Program-made: the position numbers and the translations under genes | Origin: Acidocella sp. | GTDB lineage: Bacteria > Pseudomonadota > Alphaproteobacteria > Acetobacterales > Acetobacteraceae | Assembly (NCBI RefSeq): GCF_027352905.1 | Contig: NZ_DAIEIF010000051.1 | Location: forward strand, 1 to 64,000 | Direction: 5' to 3' | DNA length: 64,000 nucleotides | Shown here: positions 1-8,707 of the stretch, piece after piece | How positions within the stretch are numbered: the first letter of the stretch is position 1 | Layout: every line of letters starts with the position of its first letter | Notes under the pieces: generated by a model | Told to the model about the DNA's origin: nothing | Database searches by the model: none | What the model saw: only the letters and a program-made list of their open reading frames with translations

Positions 1-2082
1 GAGGCCGCCCCGGTGACGGCCCGCGTGGGGCAGGCCCCGCCCGGCACCCTGCAACTCAAGCCCGGCGGACGCCCGGCCAAGACGGATGAGGATGAGGACG
101 CGCCGCGCGGCCCCCGCCGCCCCGCCATGCCCGCGCCCAAACGGGCCGCGCCGGTGCCCCCGCCCAAGAAGCTGGGCGATGGCCGCCGGAGCGGGCGCAT
201 CGACGTGCAGGCGGCGCTGGAGGGCGAGGATGAGAAAACCCGCTCGCTCGCCTCCGTCCGCCGCCAGCGCGAGCGTGAGCGCCGCCAGGCCGAGCTGGAA
301 AAGCTGCGCAGCGACGGGGTGAAGGTGGTGCGCGAGGTCGTGCTGCCCGAGACCATCACCGTGCAGGAGCTCGCCAACCGCATGGCGGCGCCCGGCCGCG
401 ACGTGGTGCGCGCGCTGATGAAAATGGGAGTGATGGCCACCATCACCCAGACCATCGACGCCGATACGGCGGAGCTGATCGTCAATGAATTCGGCCATAA
501 GGCGCGCCGCGTGTCGGATTCGGATGTCGAGCTCGGGCTCGAGGGCCAGGTGGATAACGAAGCCGATCTGCGGCCCCGCCCGCCCGTCGTTACCATCATG
601 GGCCATGTGGATCACGGCAAGACCAGCCTGCTGGACGCCCTGCGCCACACGGATGTGGCGGCGGCCGAGGCGGGTGGCATCACCCAGCATATCGGCGCGT
701 ATCAGGTGACCCTGCCGTCTGGCGAGGCCATCACCTTCCTCGACACGCCGGGCCATGAGGCCTTCACCGCCATGCGCGCGCGCGGCGCCGCCGTCACGGA
801 TATCGTGGTGCTGGTCGTCGCCGCCGATGACGGGGTGATGCCCCAGACGATCGAGGCGATCAAACATGCCCGCGCCGCCAGGGTGCCCATCATCGTCGCG
901 ATCAATAAAATCGACCGGCCGGGCGCCGACCCCAACCGCGTCCGCAACGAGCTGCTCCAGCACGAGATCGTGGTGGAGAGCCTGGGCGGCGAGACGATGG
1001 AGGTGGAGGTTTCCGCCTTGAAGAAGATCGGCCTCGACAAGCTGGAGGAGGCGATTCTCCTCCAGGCCGAGGTGCTGGAGCTCAAGGCCAATCCCAACCG
1101 CCCGGCGGAAGGGGCGATCATCGAATCGCGGCTGGACCGTGGCCGTGGCCCGGTGGCGACGGTGCTGGTGCAAAGAGGCACGCTGCACCAGGGCGATATC
1201 GTGGTGGCGGGGGCCCAATGGGGCCGCGTGCGCGCCATGCTGAACGACAAGGGCCAGAACGTGAAGGAGGCGCCGCCCTCCCTGCCCGTGGAAATTCTCG
1301 GCCTCTCCGGCGCGCCGGTGGCGGGCGAGCCCTTCGTCGTCGTCGAGAACGAGCAGCGCGCCCGCGAGATCACCGAATACCGCCAGGCGAAGCTGCGCGA
1401 ACGCCAGGTGGCGGCGCAGACCGCCCTGCGCGGCACGATGGAGGAAATGCTGGCGCGCATCCAGGCCGGGGCGCAGAAAGAGGTCGCCGTGGTGGTCAAG
1501 GCGGATGTGCAGGGCTCGGCCGAGGCCATTGGCGTGGTGCTGGGCAAGCTCGGCAATGAGGAGGTGCGCGTGCGCATCATCTATTCCGGCGTCGGCCAGA
1601 TCACCGAGAGCGACGTGCAGCTCGCCAAGGCCTCCGAGGCGCTCATCATCGGCTTCAACGTCCGCGCCAATGCCCAGGCGCGCGAGCTCGCCCATCGCGA
1701 GGGGGTGGATATCCGCTATTTCTCGATCATCTACGAGGTGGCGGACGATATCGAGAAGCTGGTCAAGGGCAAGCTGGCGCCGGTGGAGCGCGAGAAATTC
1801 CTGGGCTACGCGGAGATCCGCCAGGTGTTCAACATCACCAAGGTCGGCAAGGTCGCGGGTTGCTACGTCACCGAGGGCGTGGTCAAGCGCGGCTGCGGGG
1901 TGCGCCTGCTGCGCGACAATGTGGTGATTCATCAGGGCGAGCTCTCGCAGCTCAAGCGCTTCAAGGACGATGTGAAGGAGGTGGCGCGCGGCTATGAGTG
2001 CGGCCTGTCCTTCGCGGGGTTCCAGGATCTGCGCGTGGGCGATGTGGTGGAATGCTATGAAACCGAAACCGTGCCGGCCTGA
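1..2082 (+). CDS. infB: Translation initiation factor IF-2 (5' end cut by window)
   Basis: IF-2 is the GTPase that places initiator fMet-tRNA on the 30S subunit and promotes subunit joining in the cytoplasm. The frame is open to base 1, so the N-terminus lies outside the window; the GTG at 13 is internal to the gene rather than a supported start. Reading on: a basic Pro/Ala-rich linker, an IF2_N-like segment (about nt 330-490), then the G domain with G1 GHVDHGKT (601-624), G3 DTPGH (742-756) and G4 NKID (904-915). The beta-barrel domain II, domain 3 and the C-terminal fMet-tRNA-binding domain follow to the TGA at 2080-2082. There are 693 residues here; family members in this class are usually longer than 800. 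rbfA overlaps the 3' end, the common infB-rbfA order. Confidence 0.98.
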   Translation, partial: EAAPVTARVGQAPPGTLQLKPGGRPAKTDEDEDAPRGPRRPAMPAPKRAAPVPPPKKLGDGRRSGRIDVQAALEGEDEKTRSLASVRRQRERERRQAELEKLRSDGVKVVREVVLPETITVQELANRMAAPGRDVVRALMKMGVMATITQTIDADTAELIVNEFGHKARRVSDSDVELGLEGQVDNEADLRPRPPVVTIMGHVDHGKTSLLDALRHTDVAAAEAGGITQHIGAYQVTLPSGEAITFLDTPGHEAFTAMRARGAAVTDIVVLVVAADDGVMPQTIEAIKHARAARVPIIVAINKIDRPGADPNRVRNELLQHEIVVESLGGETMEVEVSALKKIGLDKLEEAILLQAEVLELKANPNRPAEGAIIESRLDRGRGPVATVLVQRGTLHQGDIVVAGAQWGRVRAMLNDKGQNVKEAPPSLPVEILGLSGAPVAGEPFVVVENEQRAREITEYRQAKLRERQVAAQTALRGTMEEMLARIQAGAQKEVAVVVKADVQGSAEAIGVVLGKLGNEEVRVRIIYSGVGQITESDVQLAKASEALIIGFNVRANAQARELAHREGVDIRYFSIIYEVADDIEKLVKGKLAPVEREKFLGYAEIRQVFNITKVGKVAGCYVTEGVVKRGCGVRLLRDNVVIHQGELSQLKRFKDDVKEVARGYECGLSFAGFQDLRVGDVVECYETETVPA

Positions 2083-2461
2083 GCGCGGCCCCAGCCAGCG
2101 TCAGCTCCGGGTGGGCGAGGAGATCCGGCATTTGCTGGCGGAGGTGTTCGCGCGGGTCGAGTTTCACGACCCGGCGCTGGCGCGCGAGCATTTCACCGTC
2201 TCCGAGGTGCGGATGTCCCCTGATCTCAAACACGCCGTCATCTTCACCACCGCGCTAGGCCGCAAGGATATCCGCCCGCTGCTGCCCGCGCTGCGGCGGG
2301 CCGCGCCCTTCCTGCGGGGGCAGATCGCCCCGCGCCTCGGCTTGCGGGTGATGCCGGAGCTGAAATTCATGGCGGATGAGGCGCTGGACGAGGCGATGAG
2401 GATCAACGAGCTTCTCCACAGCCCGGCGGTGGCGCGGGATCTTGGACCAGAGCGGGAGTGA
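2057..2461 (+). CDS. rbfA: 30S ribosome-binding factor A
   Basis: RbfA is a small KH-fold protein that binds 16S rRNA during late 30S maturation. The call rests on the typical N-terminal motif [16 protein letters not shown], the body motif [13 protein letters not shown], and its place directly after infB. The ATG at 2057 overlaps infB by 26 nt and gives a 134-residue protein of usual family length. A longer frame reaching back to 1994 would begin inside infB and lacks similarity. The C-terminus holds the conserved [20 protein letters not shown] segment. Translation is probably coupled to infB. The next gene, a Sua5-type enzyme, starts within its last 20 nt. Many relatives have truB here instead. 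Confidence 0.95.
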   Translation: MKPKPCRPERGPSQRQLRVGEEIRHLLAEVFARVEFHDPALAREHFTVSEVRMSPDLKHAVIFTTALGRKDIRPLLPALRRAAPFLRGQIAPRLGLRVMPELKFMADEALDEAMRINELLHSPAVARDLGPERE

Positions 2462-3461
2462 CGCGCCGCGCGTGACCCGGCGGCTGGCAAGCGCGGATGA
2501 GGCGGCGGCGCTCCTGCGCGCGGGCGGTCTCGTCGCCTTCGGCACCGAGACGGTCTATGGGCTGGGCGCGGACGCCACCAATCCCCGCGCCGTCGCCGGC
2601 ATTTACACGGCCAAGGGCCGGCCCCGCTTCAACCCGCTGATCTGCCATTACCCCACCGCCGCGGCTGCGTTCCGCCATGTGCGGGCGAGCCCGCTGGCGC
2701 TGCGTCTGGCGGAGGCGTTCTGGCCGGGGCCGCTCACCCTGGTGCTGCCGCGCCGGGCGGATTGCCCGGTGGCGCTCCTGGCGGGGGCGGGGTTGCCCAG
2801 CCTGGCGGTGCGGGTGCCCGCGCATGATCTGGCGCGGGAGATGCTGAGCCTGGCGGGCCGGCCTGTCGCCGCGCCCTCCGCCAACCGCTCGGGCCGCGTC
2901 TCGCCCACCCGCGCCGCGCATGTGCTGGCGGATCTGGGCGGGCGGATCGACGCGGTCCTGGAGTCCGGCCCCTGCGGGATGGGGCTGGAATCGACCGTGC
3001 TCGATCTCACCGGCGCCCTGCCCGTCCTGCTGCGGCCCGGCTTTATCACCCGCGCGGCCCTGGAGGCGATCGCCGGGCCGCTGGGCGAAGCGGCGGCGCC
3101 GGGCGCGGCTCCGGCGAGTCCGGGCATGCTGGCCTCCCATTACGCGCCGCGCCTGCCCCTGCGGCTGAACGCGGCCCGGCCGCGCCTGGACGAGGCGTTT
3201 CTCGCCTTCGGCCCCGCCAAGGGTGGCGGGCTTATCTTCCAGCTTTCCGCCGCGCGGGATCTGACCGAGGCCGCGGCGCGGCTCTTCGAGGGGCTGCATT
3301 GGCTGGACGCGGAAGGGGCGCGGCTGGGCCTGGCGGGCATCGCCGCCGCGCCGGTGCCCGCCGGGGGGCTGGGCGAGGCCATCAACGACCGGCTGGCGCG
3401 CGCCGCCGCGCCGCGCGAACCGCCCCCCTTGGCAAATCCCCCGTCCCGCCATATCGAGTAG
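2442..3461 (+). CDS. L-threonylcarbamoyladenylate synthase (Sua5/YrdC family)
   Basis: Makes threonylcarbamoyl-AMP from threonine, bicarbonate and ATP, the first step of t6A37 tRNA modification. The YrdC domain spans about residues 12-205, with FGTETVYGLGADA, the KGRPRFNPL segment (K-x-R of the active site) and SANRSGRVSPT (S-x-N). A linker with the HYAPR motif follows, then a C-terminal Sua5 domain to residue 339, so this is the long Sua5 form rather than the short TsaC form. The start used is a TTG at 2442 overlapping rbfA by 20 nt; a GTG at 2472 would remove only ten residues and is equally possible. It is the last gene of the infB-rbfA run; 145 nt separate it from galU. Confidence 0.92.
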   Translation: MDQSGSDAPRVTRRLASADEAAALLRAGGLVAFGTETVYGLGADATNPRAVAGIYTAKGRPRFNPLICHYPTAAAAFRHVRASPLALRLAEAFWPGPLTLVLPRRADCPVALLAGAGLPSLAVRVPAHDLAREMLSLAGRPVAAPSANRSGRVSPTRAAHVLADLGGRIDAVLESGPCGMGLESTVLDLTGALPVLLRPGFITRAALEAIAGPLGEAAAPGAAPASPGMLASHYAPRLPLRLNAARPRLDEAFLAFGPAKGGGLIFQLSAARDLTEAAARLFEGLHWLDAEGARLGLAGIAAAPVPAGGLGEAINDRLARAAAPREPPPLANPPSRHIE

Positions 3462-3606
3462 GGGCTGGGCGGGAGGCGCCGGGCGGAGCGGACATGGCCG
3501 GAATATCATTCGCCGCCGGTTACATTGCTCTCATTTATGTCGTATTTTCGGCCTCATTCTTTCCCGCCCCGTCCGGGGCGGACATACCGCTAACAGGAGG
3601 AAAGTC

Positions 3607-4482
3607 TTGGTCAAACCCTTGCGCAAGGCCGTGCTGCCTGTCGCCGGCCTCGGTACGCGCTTTCTGCCCGCCACCAAGGCCATGCCGAAGGAGATGCTGC
3701 CCGTGGTCGACAAACCGCTGATCCAGTATGCCGTGGACGAGGCGCGAGCCGCGGGCATCGATCAGTTCTGCATGGTCACCGGCCGGGGCAAGACGGCGCT
3801 CATCGACCATTTCGACATCGCCTTCGAGCTGGAGGCGACGCTGGCCGAGCGCAACAAGCGTGAGGCGCTGGCGCTGCTGCGCGAGGAGGCGATGCCCCCC
3901 GGCGCCATCACCACCGTGCGCCAGCAGGTGCCGCTCGGCCTCGGCCACGCCATCTGGTGCGCGCGCACCTTCATCGGCGAGGACCCGTTCGCCATCCTGC
4001 TGCCCGACGATCTGGTGTTGAGCGAGACGCCCTGCACGGCCCAGCTTGCCCAGGTCTATAACGAGACGGGGGGCAATGTCGTCGCCATCTCCGAGGTGCC
4101 GCGCGAGCACACCAACCGCTACGGCATTCTCAGAACCGGGAAGATCGAGGGCGATCGCGTGGAGGTGACCGGGCTGGTCGAGAAGCCGAAGCCCGAGGAA
4201 GCGCCCTCCAACCTTTCCATCATCGGCCGTTACGTGCTGCTGCCGGATGTCATCACCTATCTCTCCCGCATGGAGCCAGGGGCCGGCAATGAGGTGCAGC
4301 TCACCGACGCCATGGCCAAGATGATCGGCAACACGCCCTTCCATGGCCTGAAATTCGAGGGGCGGCGCTTCGATTGCGGCGACAAGGTCGGCTTTCTGGA
4401 GGCGCAGATCGCCTTCTCCCTCGCCCGCCCCGATCTCGGTCCCGCCGTGCGCGGCTTCCTGCAGAAATACGTAAACGCATAA
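3607..4482 (+). CDS. galU: UTP-glucose-1-phosphate uridylyltransferase
   Basis: Converts glucose-1-phosphate and UTP to UDP-glucose, a precursor of envelope polysaccharides. Residues 8-33 carry the nucleotidyltransferase signature ([19 protein letters not shown]); [10 protein letters not shown] and the LTDAM segment are typical of GalU. Length (291 aa) fits the family. The start is a TTG at 3607, chosen because a strong AGGAGG (3595-3600) sits six bases upstream and no better ATG exists before the conserved [11 protein letters not shown] block. A 7-bp hairpin (3564-3581) lies just before the Shine-Dalgarno site. The following phosphohexomutase, 23 nt downstream, supplies glucose-1-phosphate, so the two form a UDP-glucose supply unit. 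Confidence 0.96.
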   Translation: MVKPLRKAVLPVAGLGTRFLPATKAMPKEMLPVVDKPLIQYAVDEARAAGIDQFCMVTGRGKTALIDHFDIAFELEATLAERNKREALALLREEAMPPGAITTVRQQVPLGLGHAIWCARTFIGEDPFAILLPDDLVLSETPCTAQLAQVYNETGGNVVAISEVPREHTNRYGILRTGKIEGDRVEVTGLVEKPKPEEAPSNLSIIGRYVLLPDVITYLSRMEPGAGNEVQLTDAMAKMIGNTPFHGLKFEGRRFDCGDKVGFLEAQIAFSLARPDLGPAVRGFLQKYVNA

Positions 4483-4505
4483 TCCGGTTCGCCTGGAGAC
4501 CCTGT

Positions 4506-5909
4506 ATGAGTTTTATCCATGAATTTCCCGCCAGCTCCCTGCGGGAATACGATATTCGCGGCATTGTCGGGGAATCGCTGGGCGAGGCGGACGCCTTCGC
4601 CGTGGGGCGTATCTTCGGCTCCATCGTCGCCGATGCGGGCGGCAAGACCGTGGTGGCGGGGCGCGATGGCCGCCTCTCCTCCCCCGCCCTCGCGGCGGCG
4701 CTGATCAAGGGGCTGGCCGCCTCGGGCCTGGAGGTCGTCGATATCGGCCAAGGGCCGACCCCTATGCTCTATTTCGCTTCCTTTACCCTGCCCGCCGATG
4801 GCGCGGTGATGGTCACCGGCAGCCACAACCCGCCGAATTACAACGGCTTCAAGATTATGCTGAAGAACAAGCCCTTCTTCGGCAAGGATATTCAGACCCT
4901 GGGCGCGCGCGCCGCCCAGGGCAAGGTCGTGCCCGAGGCCAAGGGCGGCGTGACGCAGAAAGATGTGTCCGACGCCTATGTGGCACGGCTGCTCAAGGAT
5001 TGGGACGGCACGCGCGAGCTGAAGATCGTCTGGGACAACGGCAATGGCGCGGCGGGGGATGTGCTGGCCAAGCTGCTGGCCAAGCTGCCCGGCCGCCACA
5101 TCCTGCTCAACGGCAAGGTGGACGGCAATTTCCCCGCCCATCACCCCGACCCGACCGTGCCCAAGAATCTCGAACAGCTCGTCGCGGCGGTGAAGAAGGA
5201 GAGCGCGGATGTGGGGGTGGCCTTCGATGGCGACGCCGACCGCATCGGCCTCGTGGACAATGAGGGCCATATCCTGTTCGGGGATCAATTCCTGATCCTG
5301 ATGGCGCGGGACGTGCTGAAAGCGCATCCCGGCGCGACGATCATCGCCGATGTGAAGGCGAGCCAAGTTCTCTTCGACGAGATCAAGAAAGCGGGGGGCG
5401 TGCCGCTGATGTGGAAAACCGGCCACTCGCTGATCAAATCCAAGATGGCGGAAACCGGCGCGCCGCTGGCCGGAGAGATGTCCGGCCATATTTTCTATAA
5501 TGATAAATGGTACGGCTTCGATGACGCCCTCTACGCCGCCGTGCGGGTGCTGGGGGTGATCTCGCGCATGGAGGGCACGCTGGCCGATTTCCGGTCCGGG
5601 TTGCCGCGCGTCGTCAATACACCGGAACTCCGCTTCGAATGTCCGGAGGAGCGCAAATTCGCCGTGGTTCAGGAGGTCGCGGCCCGGCTGAAGGCGAGCG
5701 GCGCGCAAGTCTCCGACACGGACGGCGTGCGGGTGACCACCGAGGATGGCTGGTGGCTGCTGCGCGCCTCCAACACCCAGGCTGTGCTGGTGGCGCGGGC
5801 CGAGGCCGGCTCCGAGGACGGGCTGGTGCGGCTGAAATCCGCGCTGGCCGCCCAGCTTGCAGCCTCTGGCCTGGCGCCCAATTTCTCAGAACCGTCAGCC
5901 GGCCATTGA
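4506..5909 (+). CDS. Phosphoglucomutase/phosphomannomutase (alpha-D-phosphohexomutase)
   Basis: Interconverts hexose-6-phosphates and hexose-1-phosphates. All four family signatures are visible: the phosphoserine loop [13 protein letters not shown], the Mg2+ loop [10 protein letters not shown], the sugar-recognition loop GEMSGHIF and the phosphate-binding loop RASNTQ near the C-terminus. The ATG at 4506 follows GGAGAC and gives 467 residues, the usual size; an in-frame extension reaching back into galU is not needed. Whether glucose, mannose or both are used cannot be told from sequence alone; related enzymes (AlgC/ManB type) use both. Its place behind galU favours a role in UDP-glucose and exopolysaccharide or LPS precursor supply. 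Confidence 0.94.
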   Translation: MSFIHEFPASSLREYDIRGIVGESLGEADAFAVGRIFGSIVADAGGKTVVAGRDGRLSSPALAAALIKGLAASGLEVVDIGQGPTPMLYFASFTLPADGAVMVTGSHNPPNYNGFKIMLKNKPFFGKDIQTLGARAAQGKVVPEAKGGVTQKDVSDAYVARLLKDWDGTRELKIVWDNGNGAAGDVLAKLLAKLPGRHILLNGKVDGNFPAHHPDPTVPKNLEQLVAAVKKESADVGVAFDGDADRIGLVDNEGHILFGDQFLILMARDVLKAHPGATIIADVKASQVLFDEIKKAGGVPLMWKTGHSLIKSKMAETGAPLAGEMSGHIFYNDKWYGFDDALYAAVRVLGVISRMEGTLADFRSGLPRVVNTPELRFECPEERKFAVVQEVAARLKASGAQVSDTDGVRVTTEDGWWLLRASNTQAVLVARAEAGSEDGLVRLKSALAAQLAASGLAPNFSEPSAGH

Positions 5910-5914
5910 GCCGG

Positions 5915-5928
5915 TTGACGCAGGTCAA
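5915..5928 (+). promoter_or_regulatory. FNR/FixK-like operator (TTGAC-N4-GTCAA)
   Basis: A perfect inverted repeat TTGAC-GCAG-GTCAA lies 53 bases before the ATG of the downstream host-attachment gene. It fits the general Crp/Fnr consensus TTGAY-N4-RTCAA. If the site is centred at -41.5, transcription would start near 5963 and a TAAATT hexamer (5951-5956) falls at -12 to -7, the class II activation geometry. The factor is not known; a Crp/Fnr protein is encoded at 46382-47116 but no link is shown. Confidence 0.55.
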
Positions 5929-5947
5929 CGCCAAGTTGGCCTCCGAC

Positions 5948-5966
5948 TCATAAATTCAATTTATGA
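5948..5966. promoter_or_regulatory. 19-bp AT-rich palindrome before the host-attachment gene
   Basis: TCATAAATT and AATTTATGA form perfect 9-bp arms around a single central C, ending 15 bases before the ATG at 5982. It would overlap the -10 region of the promoter inferred from the adjacent FNR-like site and so could be a second operator, or only an AT-rich start-site region. Its core resembles the palindrome in the ars promoter (46280-46293). Confidence 0.4.
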
Positions 5967-5981
5967 ATAACGGAGCGTTGC

Positions 5982-6419
5982 ATGAGACGGCATAAAGACA
6001 TTCTGGTGGTTCTGCTCGATGGGGAGCATGCGCGTTTCGTCCGGCCTGATGAGGAGGGCAATGTGCTGCATACCGAGCGCCGCTTTGGCCCGGACCAGTT
6101 ACGGCGCCATTCGGACGAGGTGCAGACCGACCGGCCGATCGACCCGCATCACGACCATCCGCATGAGCGGGCCAAGGCCCGCTTCGCCGCCTTTATCGGG
6201 GCGGAGATCAATGCCTTGGGCGCCGAGGGGTTCGAGGGGCTGGTGATCGCCGCGCCCGCCCATATCCTGAATTATGTGCAGGAAGAGTTGCGGGCGGATA
6301 TAAGGGCCAAATTGCTCGGCACCGTCGCCAAGGATCTCACCAAGACCCCGGATGACGAGCTCTGGCCGCACCTGAAAGACTACGTGCCGCCGCCCACCCC
6401 GGACCGTTTCATCAAATAA
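5982..6419 (+). CDS. Host attachment family protein (baeRF family 12-like)
   Basis: Resembles the family named protein required for attachment to host cells, which has an eRF1-domain-1-like fold (bacterial archaeo-eukaryotic release factor group). Seen: an N-terminal VVLLDGEHARFV strand-turn-strand, a His/Asp-rich stretch (DPHHDHPHERAKARFA), LVIAAPAHILNYV in the middle and LTKTPDDELWPHL near the C-terminus, all usual for this family; 145 aa is full length. No signal peptide or membrane segment. The molecular function is not established for most members; a release-factor-like or ribosome-associated stress role has been suggested. The upstream FNR-like box suggests oxygen- or redox-dependent expression. 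Confidence 0.8.
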   Translation: MRRHKDILVVLLDGEHARFVRPDEEGNVLHTERRFGPDQLRRHSDEVQTDRPIDPHHDHPHERAKARFAAFIGAEINALGAEGFEGLVIAAPAHILNYVQEELRADIRAKLLGTVAKDLTKTPDDELWPHLKDYVPPPTPDRFIK

Positions 6420-6440
6420 CCGCGGCCCAGCTCCCGCTCT

Positions 6441-7037
6441 TCAGGCCGGGCGGAGCGGGGAGCATCCGACCAGACGCGCCCGCAGCTTGCCGATGCGCCC
6501 CACCCCGGCCAGCCGCCGGTCAAGAAACGCCATGGTCTTTTCCGCCTCGGGCGAGGCGTCGCTCAGCCAATAAAACAAGGTGGCGGAAAGGATCGCGCCC
6601 AATATGGCGCGCTTGCTGTACCAGGACATATCGGCGCTCTGGTCGCCAGCGGCGTGCCACACCGCATCCGCCATCCGGGCGATGATGCGGGCCAGGCGCG
6701 GCGCGTTGCCGGGCAGCACCAGCCAGGCGAGGGCGCGGCGCGCCGCCTCCTTCTCCCCCGCCATCAGGGCAAAACGGGCCGCCGCCGCGGCCCGGACCCG
6801 CGCGGTCAGTCCCGCCCCTTCCATTCCGCCGCGCTGGCGGGCGATCATCCGCTCGTCGCCGAGATGGAAATAGGCCTCGATCATCTCGCCCCGCCCGCCA
6901 GGAAAGAGGAGCCGCGCCTCATCCGGGTTGCGCCCCAGGCCGGCCAGCGCCGCGCGCAGGGCTTTCTCCGTCCAGCCATCGAAGGCGGCGTTCTGGGCGA
7001 GCGCGTCGATCAGCGCCGCCTGCTTCTCGTCGATCAT
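6441..7037 (-). CDS. COQ9 family protein
   Basis: COQ9 proteins are lipid-binding, TetR-fold-like accessory factors for ubiquinone biosynthesis, helping the COQ7-type hydroxylation step in eukaryotes; the bacterial role is inferred from that. The 198-aa protein has a helical N-terminal part (ALIDALAQNAAFDGWTEKAL resembles a degenerate HTH), and the C-terminal segment with DQSADMSWYSKRAILGAI and ATLFYWLSD is the COQ9 signature. It overlaps def by 4 nt (ATGA), so the two are co-transcribed away from rpsU. COQ9 next to rpsU is a common alphaproteobacterial arrangement. Confidence 0.88.
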   Translation of the reverse strand: MIDEKQAALIDALAQNAAFDGWTEKALRAALAGLGRNPDEARLLFPGGRGEMIEAYFHLGDERMIARQRGGMEGAGLTARVRAAAAARFALMAGEKEAARRALAWLVLPGNAPRLARIIARMADAVWHAAGDQSADMSWYSKRAILGAILSATLFYWLSDASPEAEKTMAFLDRRLAGVGRIGKLRARLVGCSPLRPA

Positions 7038-7567
7038 GCCGGAATCTCCCGCGGGTAACGCTCGATCTCCTCATTATAGCCGAACAGCCGCAAATCCTCC
7101 ACCCGCATGGGGTAGAGAACGCCGTCGAGATGGTCGGTCTCGTGCTGGACGACGCGGGCGGCGAAACCGGAGAGGATCTCCTCGAAAGGCTCGCCCGCCT
7201 CGTCCAGCCCGGCGAGCCAGACCTGCCGCCAGCGCGGCACGGCGGCGCGCAGGCCCGGAATGGAGAGGCAGCCCTCCCAATCCGTCTCCCGCCCCGCCGC
7301 CTCGACCGGGGTGAGGATGGGGTTGATGACGGCGCGGGGCGGGATTTCCGCCCCGGCTCGCGCCCGGCTGGCGGGGACATGAAAGACGAATAGCCGCAGC
7401 GGCACATGCACCTGCGGCGCGGCGAGCCCGACGCCGCCCGCATCCGCCATCGTCTCGGCCAGGGCGCAGATCAGCCCCTGGATATCGGGCGCGGCGGCGT
7501 CTTCCACCGGCGCGGCGCGGGCAAGCAGCACCGGATGCCCGAGGCGGGCGATTTTGAGGATCGGCAT
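7034..7567 (-). CDS. def: Peptide deformylase
   Basis: Removes the formyl group from the N-terminal methionine of new proteins; a metalloenzyme of the cytoplasm. Motif 1 GVGLAAPQV (residues 45-53), motif 2 EGCLSIPG with metal ligand C100, and motif 3 QHETDHLDG with H142, E143 and H146 are intact, so it should be active. Length 177 aa is usual. The ATG at 7565-7567 lies 142 nt from the divergent rpsU start. COQ9 follows with a 4-nt overlap. Many bacteria pair def with fmt; fmt is not in this window. Confidence 0.96.
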   Translation of the reverse strand: MPILKIARLGHPVLLARAAPVEDAAAPDIQGLICALAETMADAGGVGLAAPQVHVPLRLFVFHVPASRARAGAEIPPRAVINPILTPVEAAGRETDWEGCLSIPGLRAAVPRWRQVWLAGLDEAGEPFEEILSGFAARVVQHETDHLDGVLYPMRVEDLRLFGYNEEIERYPREIPA

Positions 7568-7596
7568 ATTTGCATGATAGCCCTGGAGGAAACGGC

Positions 7597-7625
7597 TTGG
7601 CGAGAGCGGAGCGCAATGCTATATG
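7597..7625 (+). promoter_or_regulatory. Probable sigma-70 promoter of rpsU
   Basis: A -35 like element TTGGCG (7597-7602) is separated by 17 bases from TATATG (7620-7625), which is preceded by TGC. A start near 7632 would leave a leader of about 78 bases before the GTG of rpsU. It is the only well-spaced pair found in the def-rpsU gap. Confidence 0.5.
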
Positions 7626-7709
7626 AGCGCCGAAGGTCGCGGGGCAGCCCTGAATATGGCTGCGGTCCGCTTTTAGTTTTGGCATTTTTTTCAAGGAGTT
7701 GACGGCCCG

Positions 7710-7913
7710 GTGCAAGTTCTCGTCCGTGACAATAACGTCGATCAGGCGCTGAAGGCGCTCAAGAAGAAACTTCAGCGTGAAGGCGTATTCCGCGAGATGA
7801 AGCTCCGCCGCCATTATGAAAAGCCCTCCGAGCGCCGCGCCCGCGAGGCCGCCGAGGCGGTGCGCCGCGCCCGCAAGATGGAGCGCAAGCGGATCGAGCG
7901 CGAGGGTTTCTAA
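7710..7913 (+). CDS. rpsU: 30S ribosomal protein S21
   Basis: Small basic ribosomal protein needed for initiation on the 30S subunit. The 67-residue sequence begins with the family start [19 protein letters not shown], continues with [20 protein letters not shown], and ends in a basic helix ([14 protein letters not shown]). The start is GTG at 7710, with AAGGAG at 7693-7698 upstream. The gene stands alone on its strand between its own promoter (7597-7625) and a strong hairpin terminator (7953-7988), so it is probably monocistronic. Confidence 0.97.
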   Translation: MQVLVRDNNVDQALKALKKKLQREGVFREMKLRRHYEKPSERRAREAAEAVRRARKMERKRIEREGF

Positions 7914-7952
7914 GCCCTCCGCCCTTCAGGGCGCATCTCCGGCATGTTGACC

Positions 7953-7988
7953 AAACCGCGGAGCCCTCAGGGTTGCCGCGGTTTTTAT
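7953..7988 (+). terminator. Rho-independent terminator after rpsU
   Basis: Perfect 9-bp arms AAACCGCGG (7953-7961) and CCGCGGTTT (7976-7984) enclose a loop that itself contains CCCT/AGGG, and the right arm runs into a T-rich tail (TTTTTATT). It lies 40 bases after the rpsU stop and 5 bases before the convergent stop of the TusA-like gene, so it may serve both directions, though the T-tract favours rpsU. Confidence 0.85.
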
Positions 7989-7992
7989 TGGC

Positions 7993-8241
7993 TCATCCTT
8001 TTTTGAGCACCAGCACATGCGCGCCATCGGACTGGGGCAGCAGGTCGAGCGGCTCATGTCCCTGATCCGCCGCGGCGCGCGGCACGTTGCGCAAGGGCTC
8101 CTCCCCGCGCAGCCTCACCAGGAGGATCTGGCCCGGCCGCAGCGCATCCAGCGCCAGGCGCGTGCGGACATAGGTCATCGGGCAGGTCTCGGCGGTGATG
8201 TCGATGGCTTTGTCGTGAGCGGGGAGATTGGCCGGGTTCAT
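7993..8241 (-). CDS. TusA/SirA-family sulfur carrier-like protein
   Basis: TusA-family proteins carry sulfur on a cysteine for tRNA thiolation, molybdenum cofactor synthesis or sulfur oxidation. Residues 14-22 show the family start DITAETCPM with the conserved C20-P pair; the LRPGQILLVRL strand and LLPQSDGAHVLVLKK end also fit. The ATG at 8239-8241 is preceded by GAGAAGG and gives 82 aa, the usual length; the longer frame to 8325 would cross the promoter region of the divergent Fur gene. Only 55 nt separate the two starts. Which sulfur pathway it serves cannot be told. Confidence 0.88.
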   Translation of the reverse strand: MNPANLPAHDKAIDITAETCPMTYVRTRLALDALRPGQILLVRLRGEEPLRNVPRAAADQGHEPLDLLPQSDGAHVLVLKKG

Positions 8242-8296
8242 GCGCCTTCTCGTTAATACTGGACCGGGGCCGCGAGTTGGGCCACAAGGCAGGGAA

Positions 8297-8707
8297 ATGG
8301 ATATAAGCATCGAGCGCCTGTGCATAGAGAACGGGCTGAAGATGACAGGTCCGCGCCGGGTGATCGCGCGGGTGTTGTCCGAGGCGACCGATCACCCGGA
8401 TGTGGAGGAGCTGCACCGGCGGGCGAACCGTATCGACAGCCGCATCTCGCTCGCCACCGTTTACCGCACCGTGCGCCTGCTGGAAACCAAGGGCATCCTC
8501 TCCCGCCGCGATCTGGGCAGCCGCCGCGCCCGCTATGAGCCGAGCGGCGAGGCTAATCATTTCCATATGGTGGACCGGGATTCCGGCGCGGTCATCGAGT
8601 TCGAGGCGCCGGAGATCGAGGCGGCGCTGCGCGAAATCGGCCGCCGGCACGGGCTGGAGGTGGGCGTCATCAAGATCGAGTTATTCGGCCGGCGGGCGGG
8701 GCCATGA
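8297..8707 (+). CDS. Fur-family transcriptional regulator with altered metal motif
   Basis: A 136-aa Fur/Irr-type repressor. The winged-helix DNA-binding part (residues 1-80) has LKMTGPRRVIARVL, HPDVEELHRRA and the recognition segment ISLATVYRTVRLLE. The dimerisation part follows (IEFEAPEIEAALREIG, HGLEVGVIKIELFG). Where most Fur proteins have HHDH, this one has EANHFHMVD, so part of the usual metal site is changed, and no CxxC is present. ATG 8297 follows AAGGCAGGG. The stop overlaps the start of the OlsB-like gene by 4 nt, so they are co-transcribed. It could be a Fur, Mur or Irr variant; iron response is not assured. Confidence 0.88.
   Translation: MDISIERLCIENGLKMTGPRRVIARVLSEATDHPDVEELHRRANRIDSRISLATVYRTVRLLETKGILSRRDLGSRRARYEPSGEANHFHMVDRDSGAVIEFEAPEIEAALREIGRRHGLEVGVIKIELFGRRAGP

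Noticed and set aside
3564-3581. CCGCCCC-GTCC-GGGGCGG hairpin in the galU leader
   Set aside because: Stable stem but no T-tract and no anti-terminator alternative seen; not enough to call an attenuator.
3494-3721. Hydrophobic plus-strand frame starting ATG 3494 and running into galU
   Set aside because: Its start resembles a short membrane segment, but it continues out of frame deep into galU and has no ribosome-binding site.
4257-5708. 483-codon minus-strand frame opposite the phosphohexomutase
   Set aside because: All four phosphohexomutase signatures lie on the plus strand; the antisense frame is low-complexity.
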